A DNA stretch of 64,000 nucleotides, from positions 4,585-68,584 of the forward strand of contig CAXMOM010000034.1 in NCBI GenBank assembly GCA_964195425.1. The letters are read 5' to 3'. The notes under the pieces were generated by a model, which saw nothing but the letters and a program-made list of their open reading frames with translations, did no database searches and was not told where the DNA came from. The position numbers and the translations under genes were made by a program. The stretch is from Glaciecola sp964195425 (GTDB lineage: Bacteria; Pseudomonadota; Gammaproteobacteria; Enterobacterales; Alteromonadaceae). Every line of letters begins with the position of its first letter. Within the stretch, counting starts at the first letter, position 1. Below are positions 34,035 through 43,478 of the stretch, one piece after another.

Positions 34035-34190
34035 AGTTAGTTGAGGGGTAATGCAATTGTTTATTGCAACACCAAACATGAGGTTGCTGATACGAGCCTA
34101 GTGAACTTGCATCAGCTTTAAAAAACATAAAAATAAGACGAGTCTTTATATAGGCTCTCTCAAAATTCTTGTTTTTTATGGAGGTAGTAA

Positions 34191-34703
34191 ATGTCTATAT
34201 TCGTAAATACCAATGTGTCTGCGCTAAATGCACAGCGTCAATTATTCGACTCATCCAACGCACTGCAGCGAATTCGTCAATTGGCGATTCAATCGCAAAA
34301 CGGAATAAACTCAGCGTCCGACAGAAATGCTTTGAATTCAGAAGTGTCTTCCCTTAAAAGCGAAATTTCGCGCATAGCAACGGCCGGCTTTAGTGCGACA
34401 GGTTTAGGCTTAGCCGATTTGTCGGTATCAACGGCTGGCGGTGCTTCAACCGCCCTAGACTCTATTGATGCTGCGCTATCTGCGATTGGCGAATTGCGTG
34501 CAGAATTAGGGGCAAGCGAGAATGTTTTTCAGTCCTCAATTCGTAATTTAAGCAACGTAAATGAGAACTTATCAAGTGCTAGGTCACGCATTAGAGACAC
34601 CGATTCTGCGGCTGAAACGGTAAATTTAACGAAAAATCAAATTTTGCAGCAGGCCTCTATTGCCGTGTTATCTCAAGCGGTGAATAGGCCACAAGCTGCA
34701 TAA
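34191..34703 (+). pseudogene. Eroded third flagellin (two internal in-frame deletions, truncated end)
   Basis: A 170-residue open frame with flagellin ends: MSIFVNTNVSALNAQRQLFDSSNAL, then QRIRQLAIQSQNGINSASDRNAL. Compared with the first copy it lacks about 65 residues after SSNAL, including the conserved SFERLSSG block. It also lacks about 40 residues between EISRIAT and AGFSATGLG. The last codons are also lost: TAA at 34701 stands where the intact genes have a Leu codon, and the next codons still read S-L-L-R before a second stop at 34716. GGAGG precedes the ATG. It cannot form a normal D0/D1 spoke, but it stays in frame and is probably translated. A small specialised flagellin-like product is the less likely alternative. 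Confidence 0.75.
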
Positions 34704-34822
34704 TCTTTACTTAGATAATTAGTCTGCAGCAGGGCTATTTTACGCTTAAAAAAGTTGCGTTGAACGGGTGCTTCACCACACGACCTGGTGCAAGTACTCC
34801 TCCTTTTTAATGAGAGGTAATT

Positions 34823-35329
34823 ATGGACATAGTAAATGCCAAAATAGGGCAGATTATTGCCAAAGACAGCGCCTCTGTCATAAACGATAAAACCTTTATT
34901 GCTAGCGCCTTAGTTGGCTTTGCTAGCGGTGCAAGTCAGTTCACAAAAAGTGACAATGTTCACGTCACACAGCAAACCAGAAACGCTGAAAAAACCTTGG
35001 TCAAGTTACCCGACAAACAAGCCGGCGATAACGAGAGCAAACGTAAAGTTATTTCCGAAAATGCCGATAAAGACCACAGAGAGGAAAATGTTAACTTTTC
35101 ACAGTCATTAAGTAACGTTAGTGGGTTACTGCAAATTAATGGCACAAAAATTTCATTCAGTATAGAAAATATTGCTGAGAGGCCTGTAGTTACGGTGACC
35201 GATTTAAGTACCGGCAACATAATACGGCAAATTCCTTCCGAGGAAGTGCAAAAGTTTGCAGAGCGAATAAGAGAAATAGAGTCTGGTTCCATATCCAAAA
35301 CTGGATTAGTTTTGGATAAGCAGGCCTAA
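34823..35329 (+). CDS. flaG: Filament-length protein FlaG
   Basis: A 168-residue protein. The C-terminal FlaG domain (about 85-160) includes LQINGTKISFSIENIAERPVVTVTDLSTGNIIRQIPSEEVQKFAERI, diagnostic of the family. The N-terminal half is polar, rich in Lys, Asp and Asn, and probably unstructured. Loss of FlaG in Vibrio and Campylobacter changes filament length. GAGAGG lies six bases before the ATG. It leads a run of flagellar late genes and probably depends on the sigma-28 promoter at 34008. Confidence 0.9.
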   Translation: MDIVNAKIGQIIAKDSASVINDKTFIASALVGFASGASQFTKSDNVHVTQQTRNAEKTLVKLPDKQAGDNESKRKVISENADKDHREENVNFSQSLSNVSGLLQINGTKISFSIENIAERPVVTVTDLSTGNIIRQIPSEEVQKFAERIREIESGSISKTGLVLDKQA

Positions 35330-35343
35330 TTATGAGGTAATTT

Positions 35344-36801
35344 ATGAGTATTCAATCATTGGGCGTAGGCTCAGGTTTAGATCTAGAATCATTAGTTGGT
35401 CAGTTAATAGCGGCTGAACGTGGCCCCAAAACACAACGATTGGATACGCGTGACGAATCTTTACGTAATGAAATATCTGCTATTGGCCAAGTAAAATCAA
35501 AAATTGGCGAATTCGAAGACATTATTAAAGACCTTCAAACTGAAGGCAACTTAAGCGGTCGCGAGCCGACTATTGAGAATCCTTCAGAAGAAAACGATGT
35601 GTTGTCGGCAAACCCAACAAACGCTGCACTGCCAGGTACCTATGAAATAGCCGTTACGCAACTTGCACAAGGTAGCCGCATTGAAACTGCGAATGCCGAT
35701 GCCGGTGGTTTCGCAAGTTCAAGCGATGTGGTGCTTAGTTCCGGTACTGCCGATCTTACTTTTAAAATTGATGGTACTGACAATACGTTTTCTATATCAG
35801 TAGATGCAGGTACAACCCTTGCTGAACTTCGCGAATTAATCAACAGCAACGAAGATAATTTTGGGGTTCAGGCAAATATCATTAATACGGGTACAGACAA
35901 CGGTGGCGCTAAACTAGTGTTTACTTCTGACGTTACCGGCAGAGGTAACGATCTGCAAATTGTCAATGATAATGACGCTGCTGAATTTGCTAAACTAAGC
36001 ACTGAAACTTCAACCGGTGCCGCCAGCGACCTAAGCATAGACACCGACAACCTTGCCAGAAACGCTATAGCAAGTGTTGATGGTATTGAAGTGCAAAGTG
36101 ACACAAACAAATTTGAAGATACCATTCAAAGCGTACGCTTCGATGTAAAAGAGCTTTCTGACAAAGACGCCGAAGGCGAACCTATTGCTTCCAAGCTAAT
36201 CATTGGTTTTGATGCTGAAAAATTAGAAGAAAAAATCCGTGAGTTTGTAGACAAGTTTAACGAACTTACTGTCGATTTGAAAAAATTAACAAGCTATGGT
36301 CAATCTGCCTTAGAAGACGATGGTGCCTTAGCGGGTGATTTTACTGTGCGCGGAATTCAAACCGGTATGGCTAATATTCTAGGTGGTAACGTTGCCGAGT
36401 CGGTCATTGGCAGTTTGTTTGCTCTGGGTATTGAACTCACCGCAGACGGAGAATTAGAGATTGGCAGCAACGATTTTGGTTTAGGCTCAGGTTCAGACCG
36501 CCTCGAAAATGCATTGAACGACAACTTCGATGATATAGACAAGTTATTTAATTCTGAATTTGGCATAGCGTCTCAGCTACTCAACTTTACTGAGCAATAT
36601 ACACAGTCGTCGGGTATTTTAAAATCGCGCGAAGACACCATTAAAGATCAACAAGAAGGAGTGAGCACCGACCGCGAACGATTTGAAATTAGAATGATAA
36701 GTTACGAACAAACCCTTCGTAGCAAATATTTGAATTTAGATACTACGGTTGCCAGACTACAGCGAACTGGCAGCGCGCTCTTTGCCACATTAGGACGATA
36801 A
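35344..36801 (+). CDS. fliD: Filament cap protein FliD (HAP2)
   Basis: A 485-residue cap protein. It starts MSIQSLGVGSGLDLESLVGQLI, the conserved FliD N-terminus. A middle with hook-IN-type motifs (ATNADAGGF, IIGFDAEKLEEKIREFVDKFNELTV) follows, then the C-terminal coiled coil (IKDQQEGVSTDRERFEIRMISYEQTLRSKYLNLDTTVARLQ). It caps the filament and folds flagellin on arrival; FliT is its chaperone elsewhere. It lies 14 bp after flaG and 3 bp before fliS. Confidence 0.95.
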   Translation: MSIQSLGVGSGLDLESLVGQLIAAERGPKTQRLDTRDESLRNEISAIGQVKSKIGEFEDIIKDLQTEGNLSGREPTIENPSEENDVLSANPTNAALPGTYEIAVTQLAQGSRIETANADAGGFASSSDVVLSSGTADLTFKIDGTDNTFSISVDAGTTLAELRELINSNEDNFGVQANIINTGTDNGGAKLVFTSDVTGRGNDLQIVNDNDAAEFAKLSTETSTGAASDLSIDTDNLARNAIASVDGIEVQSDTNKFEDTIQSVRFDVKELSDKDAEGEPIASKLIIGFDAEKLEEKIREFVDKFNELTVDLKKLTSYGQSALEDDGALAGDFTVRGIQTGMANILGGNVAESVIGSLFALGIELTADGELEIGSNDFGLGSGSDRLENALNDNFDDIDKLFNSEFGIASQLLNFTEQYTQSSGILKSREDTIKDQQEGVSTDRERFEIRMISYEQTLRSKYLNLDTTVARLQRTGSALFATLGR

Positions 36802-36804
36802 AAA

Positions 36805-37236
36805 ATGTCATTAAAAGCGATTAATGCCTATGGAAAAGGTAGTTTAAAACAAGATGTAGCCAGCGCCGATCCGCACAGGCTAACCCTGATGTTAATGCAA
36901 GGTGCAATCGACAAACTTGCATATGCAAAAGGGTGCATAAGCCGTAACGATTTAAAAGGACGCTCAGATAATATTTCTAAATCCACGGCAATTTTCATTA
37001 ATTTACGTGATACTTTAAATGTAAAAGTAGGCGGCGAGTTTGCTGAAAATTTATATAATCTGTACAACTACATGATAGACAAACTAACAGAAATCAACGT
37101 AGATAATGGTATTGCGATTATTGATGAAGTGATAAGTTTGTTTGGGCCCATTAAAGACGCATGGGCTATTATTCCTGAGCAAGCGAAACAAGAAGCTTAC
37201 TCTATGTCACAAAATGAGCAGCCTGCTAACCCATAG
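36805..37236 (+). CDS. fliS: Flagellin export chaperone FliS
   Basis: A 143-residue helical protein. Typical FliS pieces are INAYGKGSLKQDVASADPHRLTLMLMQGAIDKLAYAKGCI and LYNLYNYMIDKLTEINVDNG. FliS binds the C-terminal D0 helix of flagellin in the cytoplasm and keeps it unfolded for export. The lost C-terminal Leu codons of the eroded flagellin fall in the part FliS normally recognises. It directly follows fliD. Confidence 0.95.
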   Translation: MSLKAINAYGKGSLKQDVASADPHRLTLMLMQGAIDKLAYAKGCISRNDLKGRSDNISKSTAIFINLRDTLNVKVGGEFAENLYNLYNYMIDKLTEINVDNGIAIIDEVISLFGPIKDAWAIIPEQAKQEAYSMSQNEQPANP

Positions 37237-37247
37237 GATACTAATAA

Positions 37248-37565
37248 GTGAGTATGCACGTTAGCTTACAACATGCGTTCACCACACCGGAACTGGCAAT
37301 ACTAAATCGAGAACTCGATGAAGTATTGCTTAGCGTACCTCTAAACGACACCCTTCTGCAAAAAATAATCATAAAACGTGCGAACTTGGTAGAGTCCTTG
37401 CTTAATACCTTGGATGAAGAACAACGAAGATGTTTTGCTACGCACGAGTTAACGACGAACGATTTTATTATTGAAGCGGTCGAAAATCAGCGAAATGTAA
37501 TAAAAGCTGAATTAACAAAAGCCAACAGAGCGTCAAAAGCAATTAAGAAATATAACCAAGTTTAA
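37248..37565 (+). CDS. Small FliT-like helical protein
   Basis: A 105-residue, Leu/Glu/Lys-rich protein with three or four predicted helices. It occupies the position after fliS where a FliT-like FliD chaperone is found in related bacteria. GTG at 37248 is the start because AGGA stands nine bases away; the ATG two codons further is an alternative. The sequence is too diverged for me to assign FliT with confidence. It ends 12 bp before the glycosyltransferase gene. Confidence 0.6.
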   Translation: MSMHVSLQHAFTTPELAILNRELDEVLLSVPLNDTLLQKIIIKRANLVESLLNTLDEEQRRCFATHELTTNDFIIEAVENQRNVIKAELTKANRASKAIKKYNQV

Positions 37566-37577
37566 CTATATTTAACT

Positions 37578-40500
37578 ATGCTAAATGACATAAGACTACA
37601 CTTAGATTCTAACGAGAACACGCAGAGTCAAGCTGAGCGCGAGCTTGCCAACGATATAAATTCTTTACAAGCAAAAAATGTAAAGGCGTTTAATCAATTC
37701 GTTCCCACTATTGGAAAAGTACTTTCTCAATTACCGTTTGAACGATTGAGCGTGTTTGTTGATAAAGAAAAACAAGTTAATATTGTGGATTTTCAATTGG
37801 GGATGACCTTATATGGTCCAAATGTTGACACTAATATTGAAGCACAAGTAAATGCTTGGGCCTATAACAGTGCTTTACTCGATTTTTCAGGCGCTGATTG
37901 TGCTCCTACATTAGCGGACAATAAAAAACAAAAAGAAGATTTCGCATGTCGACAGACGTATGCAACACAACTACAAAATACTTGTGAACAAACACCTATC
38001 GATACACTGGTTATATTGGGTTTAGGCAAAGCACAGCATATTACTCAACTCTTACAAGAGAACGCAAGTCCACATTCTTTGGATACAAAAGGGCTTAAAA
38101 ATCTTGTTATATATGAAGCTGATTGGGAAGTGTTTAGGTGTTCATTATCTGTATTTGACTGGGCTGATCTACTCGCAGGTGCGCAACAATCGGCATTACA
38201 AATATATTTTCAAATTGGGACCGATATTTACCAACTGTTTGATGATATTACCGAATTACATCAGCAGCTAAATGCCAATCGTATACTGTTTTATAAACAT
38301 ATTAATTTGCCCGCCTACCTACACGTTATTAATAGTATCGCGCAGGGTAAATGGGGCCGCGCTGTTACACAAGTAGCCGCGAACAATAAAGGCTATCACT
38401 ATCATTATCTGCATGTTTTTTCAAGCGCAGATGCTCAGCAGTACCAAGCAGTAAATGTAAGCGATACTTTGTTTTGCAGCAACATGGCATTGTTTGAAGA
38501 GTATTTCCCTGATATTCACGCATTGTTTACCGATTATCAACCACTGTGTTGGGAGGCAATTAAAGACAAAAGCTCATCGGCCATTAATTTATTCAATTCA
38601 CAGCATGGAAATTTTTATGCTGGCACTTCGCCTAAGCAAGAAGGTGAGGCATTGGCCGAGCATTTTACACAGTATCCGAATTTAGATGGCTTAGTTTTTG
38701 GATATGAAGGTGACAAGTTAAGGCACTATTTACACAACACCTTTATTCGCCGTGCAGATATGATATTGCGCGAGAATGAAGAAAGCCAAGGTGAATTACC
38801 TGAAGACGTAAAAGTGCTTATGATGTTTGGCCTTGGCAGTGGCTACATGCTTGACGCATTATATAGCAAGCATAATATTCAAAACTTGATTTTATGTGAG
38901 CCTAATCCTGATTTCTTTTATGCATCTTTACATGCGATTGATTGGGCGCCCATTTTTAAACAAGTGAACGAAGGCGAGTACAAACTGTACATTAATATAG
39001 GTGAATCAAGTTCCCTTTTGTTTAAAGACTTAATGTCGCAATTTTTAGTACTTGGCCCGCATCTATTAAATGAAACTTTCATTGCGCAGGCTTATCACAA
39101 TCCCATGCTGCATCAGGTAATGTGTGAGGTGAGGTTGCAACTAAAAGTGATTTTTGCAATGGGTGAAAACTTTGATCATGTTGCCTACGGTATAGCCCAT
39201 ACCGTAAAAGCATTGCAAAACAAAATACCAGCCTTGCGCTATCAGCCTAGTCAGTATTTACAGCATGCAAATAAGCAAACGCCCATTTTTTTAGTGGGTA
39301 ATGGTCCTTCTTTAGATGAAAGTATAGATATCATTAAAGAGTATCGAGACGAAGTTATCGTCGTGAGCTGCGGCACAGCTTTGCAAGCCTTGTATAAGAA
39401 CGGTATTACGCCAGACTTTCATGGTGAGGTAGAACAAAATAGAGCTAATTTTGATTGGGCATCGCGTATCAACGACCGAGAATATCTCAAAAGGATTACG
39501 CTGCTAAGTGTGAATGGCATTCATCCTGATACCAGTAGTTTGTACAAAAATGTGCTAATGGCGTTTAAATCTGGAGAGTCATCTACCCATTCAGTTCTCG
39601 CTATGTTTCCGCCAAACAGCTATCACTGTCTTGGGCATGCTTATCCTACTGTGACTAACATGACCATGAGCTTTTTCTTGTCGATGGGATTTGAGCAGCT
39701 TTACTTGGTTGGTGTCGATTTAGGCTTTGCGGATCAATCAAAACACCATAGTAGCGCCTCAGGCTACTATGAAAATGGTAAACAAATATATGATTATCGA
39801 AGCGTGCATGCTGCCGATTTGCGTGTAAAAGGTAATCGACAAGATTGGGTGTTTACTAAGACTGAATTCAACATATCTAGAATGATAATAGAGCAGCTGC
39901 TGCAAGAAGAACGCTTGCAAAAAACCGGTGATAAAAAGCACAATATAGATTGTTTTAATCTATCCGACGGTGTTTTTATTGAAGGCACATTGCCATTGGA
40001 CCCAGAGTCAGTTCTGGTGGTGGCAAGCAAGGCTCAAAAGCAAGATACAATGTTGGCCTTAGAAAGTTGCTTTATGGCAGTTGATTCAGACGTAATAGAT
40101 ATGTTTAGTAAAGGCTATAGAAGTCAATTGCTGGATGAACAGATTGCCATACTAATTGGAGTTTCTGCGACAAAAATAAGTACAAAAGAAGATATCCACA
40201 CTATAATTAATGCACTAAGTAGCTTGTTGAAAGAGGCGAAAAGAAAAGGCAAGTCATTATTTTTCTATTACTTTTTTAATAGTGTCAATTATTTGAGTGC
40301 CGCTTTAAGCAAAGCCAGTTTGCAGTCTGATGATCAACTCGCACAATTAGCTAGCAAGCGACTGCTGTTAAATTGGCAAGTGTTTCTAGCAGATGCTAAA
40401 GAAATGTTGAGCAATCCGTTTTCCCTGACAGATACTGCCGAGGCATTTGGTGATAAACGTGAAAAGTTTTTGCTCGAAAAACGTGAAGCCGTTCGATTAA

Positions 40501-41402
40501 TATGTGGCAATCCAAACACTTTAACGGCCATAGGTTTGCATCTTGAAGGCACAAGCCAGCAGGCCTTAATTATTGATGACAGCTTTAAAGATATAAGCGC
40601 TATTTTGGCACAAGGCGAATTATCATCACCTGTTATCATTGAGATTGAAAAATATGACGATATTCTACAATGTATGTCACTGCTCAAAAGTGTGAGTAGT
40701 CAAGGCGAACAGAGTGTTCCTCTTGGTTTATTATTTCATGATTATGCACAGCTTGATAAGTTTAAAGATGAATATCCAGTAATCGCCAATGCTGTATGTT
40801 TGCTTTATTGTTCTGCCTTCATTGGTACTCAAAGTCAGAATCTTAAAAGCATAAAAGACGGCTTACAAGACTTTTTGCTGATTGATGAATACTGCCATTT
40901 CATTCAAGCCAGAGGACAAGATTTACAGCGATATTCGCTTATTATTTCTAAGCCAAGATTCAGTAAGCAAGGCTTGCAAAACGCTTATTTTCACAATAAA
41001 ACGCAGGCGGTTGATGAACAGCTCGATAGTTTATATACGTCGAGTATGAACAGTCTAAAACAGCTCGGTTATCGTTGTAACGGCTATGGCAAAAACAAAG
41101 TAGATGCCAATAATGTAGATGTAGAAAAAACAAAATACGTCGCTAATAATGAGTATGATTCAGTTTCAGTAGCACTCATTAATCAACAAATTGTACGTAA
41201 ATTAAATATGCAAATACAGGATAAGGGCTATATGTTTAAACAATATTATGCCTATCCAAAAAATATCGAGAATAAGGTTGATAATACATCGGAGCTGCCA
41301 CTATCTATTATTGATTCATTGGAAAATAGAGGGCGCTTGATGAATCGACCTCCTTTTGACTTTGAGTTAATGGGTGCCTGGCAAAGTGTCGATAACCTTT
41401 AG
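37578..41402 (+). CDS. Giant Maf-type flagellin glycosyltransferase (DUF115/MptE-like), 1274 aa
   Basis: A cytoplasmic protein with the Maf/MptE-like core at about residues 570-700: FLVGNGPSLDESI, VSCGTALQALYKNGITPDFHGEVEQN, then YPTVTNMTMSFFLSMGFEQLYLVGVDLGF. Maf proteins transfer nonulosonic acids such as pseudaminic acid to flagellin. Two copies of an N-terminal unit are visible. TLVILGLGKAQHITQLL with VIYEADWEVFRCSL (about 140-180) matches MMFGLGSGYMLDALY with ILCEPNPDFFYASL (about 415-450). Each is followed by a DW-x-x-x-x block, as in VFDWADLL and AIDWAPIF. Campylobacter Maf has about 600-650 residues, so this is double. The C-terminal 450 residues are unlike anything I recognise. It lies in the fliD-fliS transcript before pseC. 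Confidence 0.83.
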   Translation: MLNDIRLHLDSNENTQSQAERELANDINSLQAKNVKAFNQFVPTIGKVLSQLPFERLSVFVDKEKQVNIVDFQLGMTLYGPNVDTNIEAQVNAWAYNSALLDFSGADCAPTLADNKKQKEDFACRQTYATQLQNTCEQTPIDTLVILGLGKAQHITQLLQENASPHSLDTKGLKNLVIYEADWEVFRCSLSVFDWADLLAGAQQSALQIYFQIGTDIYQLFDDITELHQQLNANRILFYKHINLPAYLHVINSIAQGKWGRAVTQVAANNKGYHYHYLHVFSSADAQQYQAVNVSDTLFCSNMALFEEYFPDIHALFTDYQPLCWEAIKDKSSSAINLFNSQHGNFYAGTSPKQEGEALAEHFTQYPNLDGLVFGYEGDKLRHYLHNTFIRRADMILRENEESQGELPEDVKVLMMFGLGSGYMLDALYSKHNIQNLILCEPNPDFFYASLHAIDWAPIFKQVNEGEYKLYINIGESSSLLFKDLMSQFLVLGPHLLNETFIAQAYHNPMLHQVMCEVRLQLKVIFAMGENFDHVAYGIAHTVKALQNKIPALRYQPSQYLQHANKQTPIFLVGNGPSLDESIDIIKEYRDEVIVVSCGTALQALYKNGITPDFHGEVEQNRANFDWASRINDREYLKRITLLSVNGIHPDTSSLYKNVLMAFKSGESSTHSVLAMFPPNSYHCLGHAYPTVTNMTMSFFLSMGFEQLYLVGVDLGFADQSKHHSSASGYYENGKQIYDYRSVHAADLRVKGNRQDWVFTKTEFNISRMIIEQLLQEERLQKTGDKKHNIDCFNLSDGVFIEGTLPLDPESVLVVASKAQKQDTMLALESCFMAVDSDVIDMFSKGYRSQLLDEQIAILIGVSATKISTKEDIHTIINALSSLLKEAKRKGKSLFFYYFFNSVNYLSAALSKASLQSDDQLAQLASKRLLLNWQVFLADAKEMLSNPFSLTDTAEAFGDKREKFLLEKREAVRLICGNPNTLTAIGLHLEGTSQQALIIDDSFKDISAILAQGELSSPVIIEIEKYDDILQCMSLLKSVSSQGEQSVPLGLLFHDYAQLDKFKDEYPVIANAVCLLYCSAFIGTQSQNLKSIKDGLQDFLLIDEYCHFIQARGQDLQRYSLIISKPRFSKQGLQNAYFHNKTQAVDEQLDSLYTSSMNSLKQLGYRCNGYGKNKVDANNVDVEKTKYVANNEYDSVSVALINQQIVRKLNMQIQDKGYMFKQYYAYPKNIENKVDNTSELPLSIIDSLENRGRLMNRPPFDFELMGAWQSVDNL

Positions 41403-41519
41403 ATGGTGATATATAGCGTTATAAGTAAGCGCAAAAATAGATACATAGACGAAAGTTCATTAACTTAACCGTTGTGAACATAGAGTCAAAACCAAACAAT
41501 ATTTAGGATAGAAGCTTTC

Positions 41520-42683
41520 ATGATTTCATATGGTAAACACAGCGTAAGTACCCAAGACATAGATGCGGTAAAAGACGTCTTGGAAAATCATTTCTTAACC
41601 CAGGGTAGTAAAGTCCCTGAGTTTGAGAAAGTGCTATGCGAGTATACCGGTGCGGCTTATTGTAATGCTGTAAATAGCGGAACCTCAGGCCTGCACGTTG
41701 CTTGTTTAGCCGTTGGTGTAGGCAAAGAGGATATTGTTTGGACATCTCCTAATTCCTTTGCCGCTTCTGCGAATTGCGCCTTGTATTGCGGTGCAAGCGT
41801 TGACTTTGTAGACATAAACCCTGTTTCCCGAAATATGTGTTTGGTATTATTAGAACAAAAAATATTGCAGGCGCGCAAAACTGACAGCTTACCTAAGGCA
41901 ATTGTAGTGGTGCATTTTGCGGGCAGTAGCTGCGATATGCAGACTATTCATGACTTATGTAAACCGCTTAATATTGCCATTATTGAAGATGCAGCTCATG
42001 GACTAGGTGGAACTTATAAAAGTAAGCCAATAGGGAGCTGCGAGTATTCCGACATCGCCGTATTGAGTTTTCACCCCGTAAAATCTATTACCACTGCTGA
42101 GGGAGGCGCGCTTACTACCAATAACGCTGGCATTGCACAAAGATGCAAACTCTTTGCTAATCATGGTATAACCAAAGATCAGGAGCAGATGCAAGGGGAT
42201 ATTCATGGTAATTGGTATTATCAACAGCTGTGTTTAGGCTACAACTATAGGATGAGTGATTTACACGCTGCACTGGGTATCTCGCAGCTTAAGCGGGTTG
42301 ATGAATTTATTGCGTCACGCAGAAAATTAGCGGCTCGTTATTTTGATAAATTGTCTAATATCGCCACTAATTTGCAAATCAAGCTGCCCACTGACAAAGA
42401 CTTGAACGAATCAAGTTGGCATTTGTTTATGATTGAACTGACTACGCAAAACCGAAAAGAAGTTTACGACAAACTGCATGAACTCGGTATTGGGGTAAAC
42501 GTGCATTATATTCCCATACACTTGCATCCTTATTATCAACAATTAGGATTTTCTAAAGGCCAATTTCCCAATGCTGAGGATTTTTATAATAATGCGCTTA
42601 CAATTCCGCTATATGTCGATTTAAGCGATGAACAGCAAGACAGAGTAATCGAAACGTTAAGTGAAGTATTGAGCCGAGTCTAG
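41520..42683 (+). CDS. pseC: UDP-4-amino-4,6-dideoxy-AltNAc transaminase PseC
   Basis: A 387-residue PLP enzyme of the DegT/DnrJ/EryC1 family. It carries MISYGKHSVSTQDIDAV, then NSGTSGLHVACLA and IIEDAAHGLGG. The Schiff-base Lys188 is in SFHPVKSITTAEGGAL and GYNYRMSDLHAALG follows. This wording is typical of PseC, the second step of CMP-pseudaminic acid synthesis, rather than other sugar aminotransferases. AGGATAGAAGC precedes the ATG. Its substrate-maker PseB is not encoded here. Confidence 0.9.
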   Translation: MISYGKHSVSTQDIDAVKDVLENHFLTQGSKVPEFEKVLCEYTGAAYCNAVNSGTSGLHVACLAVGVGKEDIVWTSPNSFAASANCALYCGASVDFVDINPVSRNMCLVLLEQKILQARKTDSLPKAIVVVHFAGSSCDMQTIHDLCKPLNIAIIEDAAHGLGGTYKSKPIGSCEYSDIAVLSFHPVKSITTAEGGALTTNNAGIAQRCKLFANHGITKDQEQMQGDIHGNWYYQQLCLGYNYRMSDLHAALGISQLKRVDEFIASRRKLAARYFDKLSNIATNLQIKLPTDKDLNESSWHLFMIELTTQNRKEVYDKLHELGIGVNVHYIPIHLHPYYQQLGFSKGQFPNAEDFYNNALTIPLYVDLSDEQQDRVIETLSEVLSRV

Positions 42684-42785
42684 TGTTGTCTAGTCCGACC
42701 TTGATGATATAAAAACCCTAGTAGTATATGTATTTAAGATATGTTGCTGGCTGTTGTTAACACATTATAAAAGAGAGTTTGTAGA

Positions 42786-43478
42786 GTGAATGTAGCCCTT
42801 ATCCCAGCACGAGCAGGTAGCAAGCGAATAAAGCAAAAAAATATAAAGTTGTTTAATGGAAAGCCACTCATTGCTTATTCGATAGAGGCTGCAATTGCGT
42901 CTGGTCTTTTCGATTTAGTCATAGTGTCAACCGATTGCCCAAATATTGCGAAGCTTAGTGAAGAGTTAGGTGCCACGGTGCCATTTATACGTCCAGATGT
43001 TTTATCAGACGATTTTACGGGTACGCGTGAAGTGATTAATCACGCGATACAGGCCTTACAAGAGCAGGGTAATAAAATAGACTACTGCTGTTGTATATAT
43101 GCAACGGCACCTTTCATACAAATTGAATATTTGAAGCAAGGTATTGAACTATTAAAAGCGAATCCATCGAAAGCTTTTGCATTCTCGGTTAGTACATTTG
43201 ATTTTCCTGTGCAACGTGCTTTAAAAATAAAGCAAAATGGCATAGGCCCAATGTTTCCAGCCTTTGTAGATTCGAGGTCCCAAGATCTTGAAGAAGCTTT
43301 CCACGATGCAGGTCAGTTTTACTGGGGCAGCGCAATTGATTTCCTAAGCAAAAAACAATTATTCTCGGAACATGCCCTTGGCGTGAGTATTCCTCGTTAC
43401 CTGGTGCAAGATATAGACACGCCTGAGGATTGGCAACGAGCCGAACTTATGCACAAGGCATATATTCAAAACGCTTAA
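42786..43478 (+). CDS. pseF: Pseudaminic acid cytidylyltransferase PseF
   Basis: A 230-residue nucleotidyltransferase. MNVALIPARAGSKRIKQKNIKLFNGKPLIAYSIEAA is the CMP-sialate synthetase-like start. The middle has YATAPFI, and the end has FDFPVQRALKI, DAGQFYWG and DIDTPEDW. It activates pseudaminic acid with CTP. The start is GTG at 42786, eight bases after GAGAG; no better ATG is in frame. PseB, PseG, PseH and PseI are not in the window, so the donor pathway must be completed elsewhere in the genome or by related sialic-type enzymes. Confidence 0.92.
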   Translation: MNVALIPARAGSKRIKQKNIKLFNGKPLIAYSIEAAIASGLFDLVIVSTDCPNIAKLSEELGATVPFIRPDVLSDDFTGTREVINHAIQALQEQGNKIDYCCCIYATAPFIQIEYLKQGIELLKANPSKAFAFSVSTFDFPVQRALKIKQNGIGPMFPAFVDSRSQDLEEAFHDAGQFYWGSAIDFLSKKQLFSEHALGVSIPRYLVQDIDTPEDWQRAELMHKAYIQNA

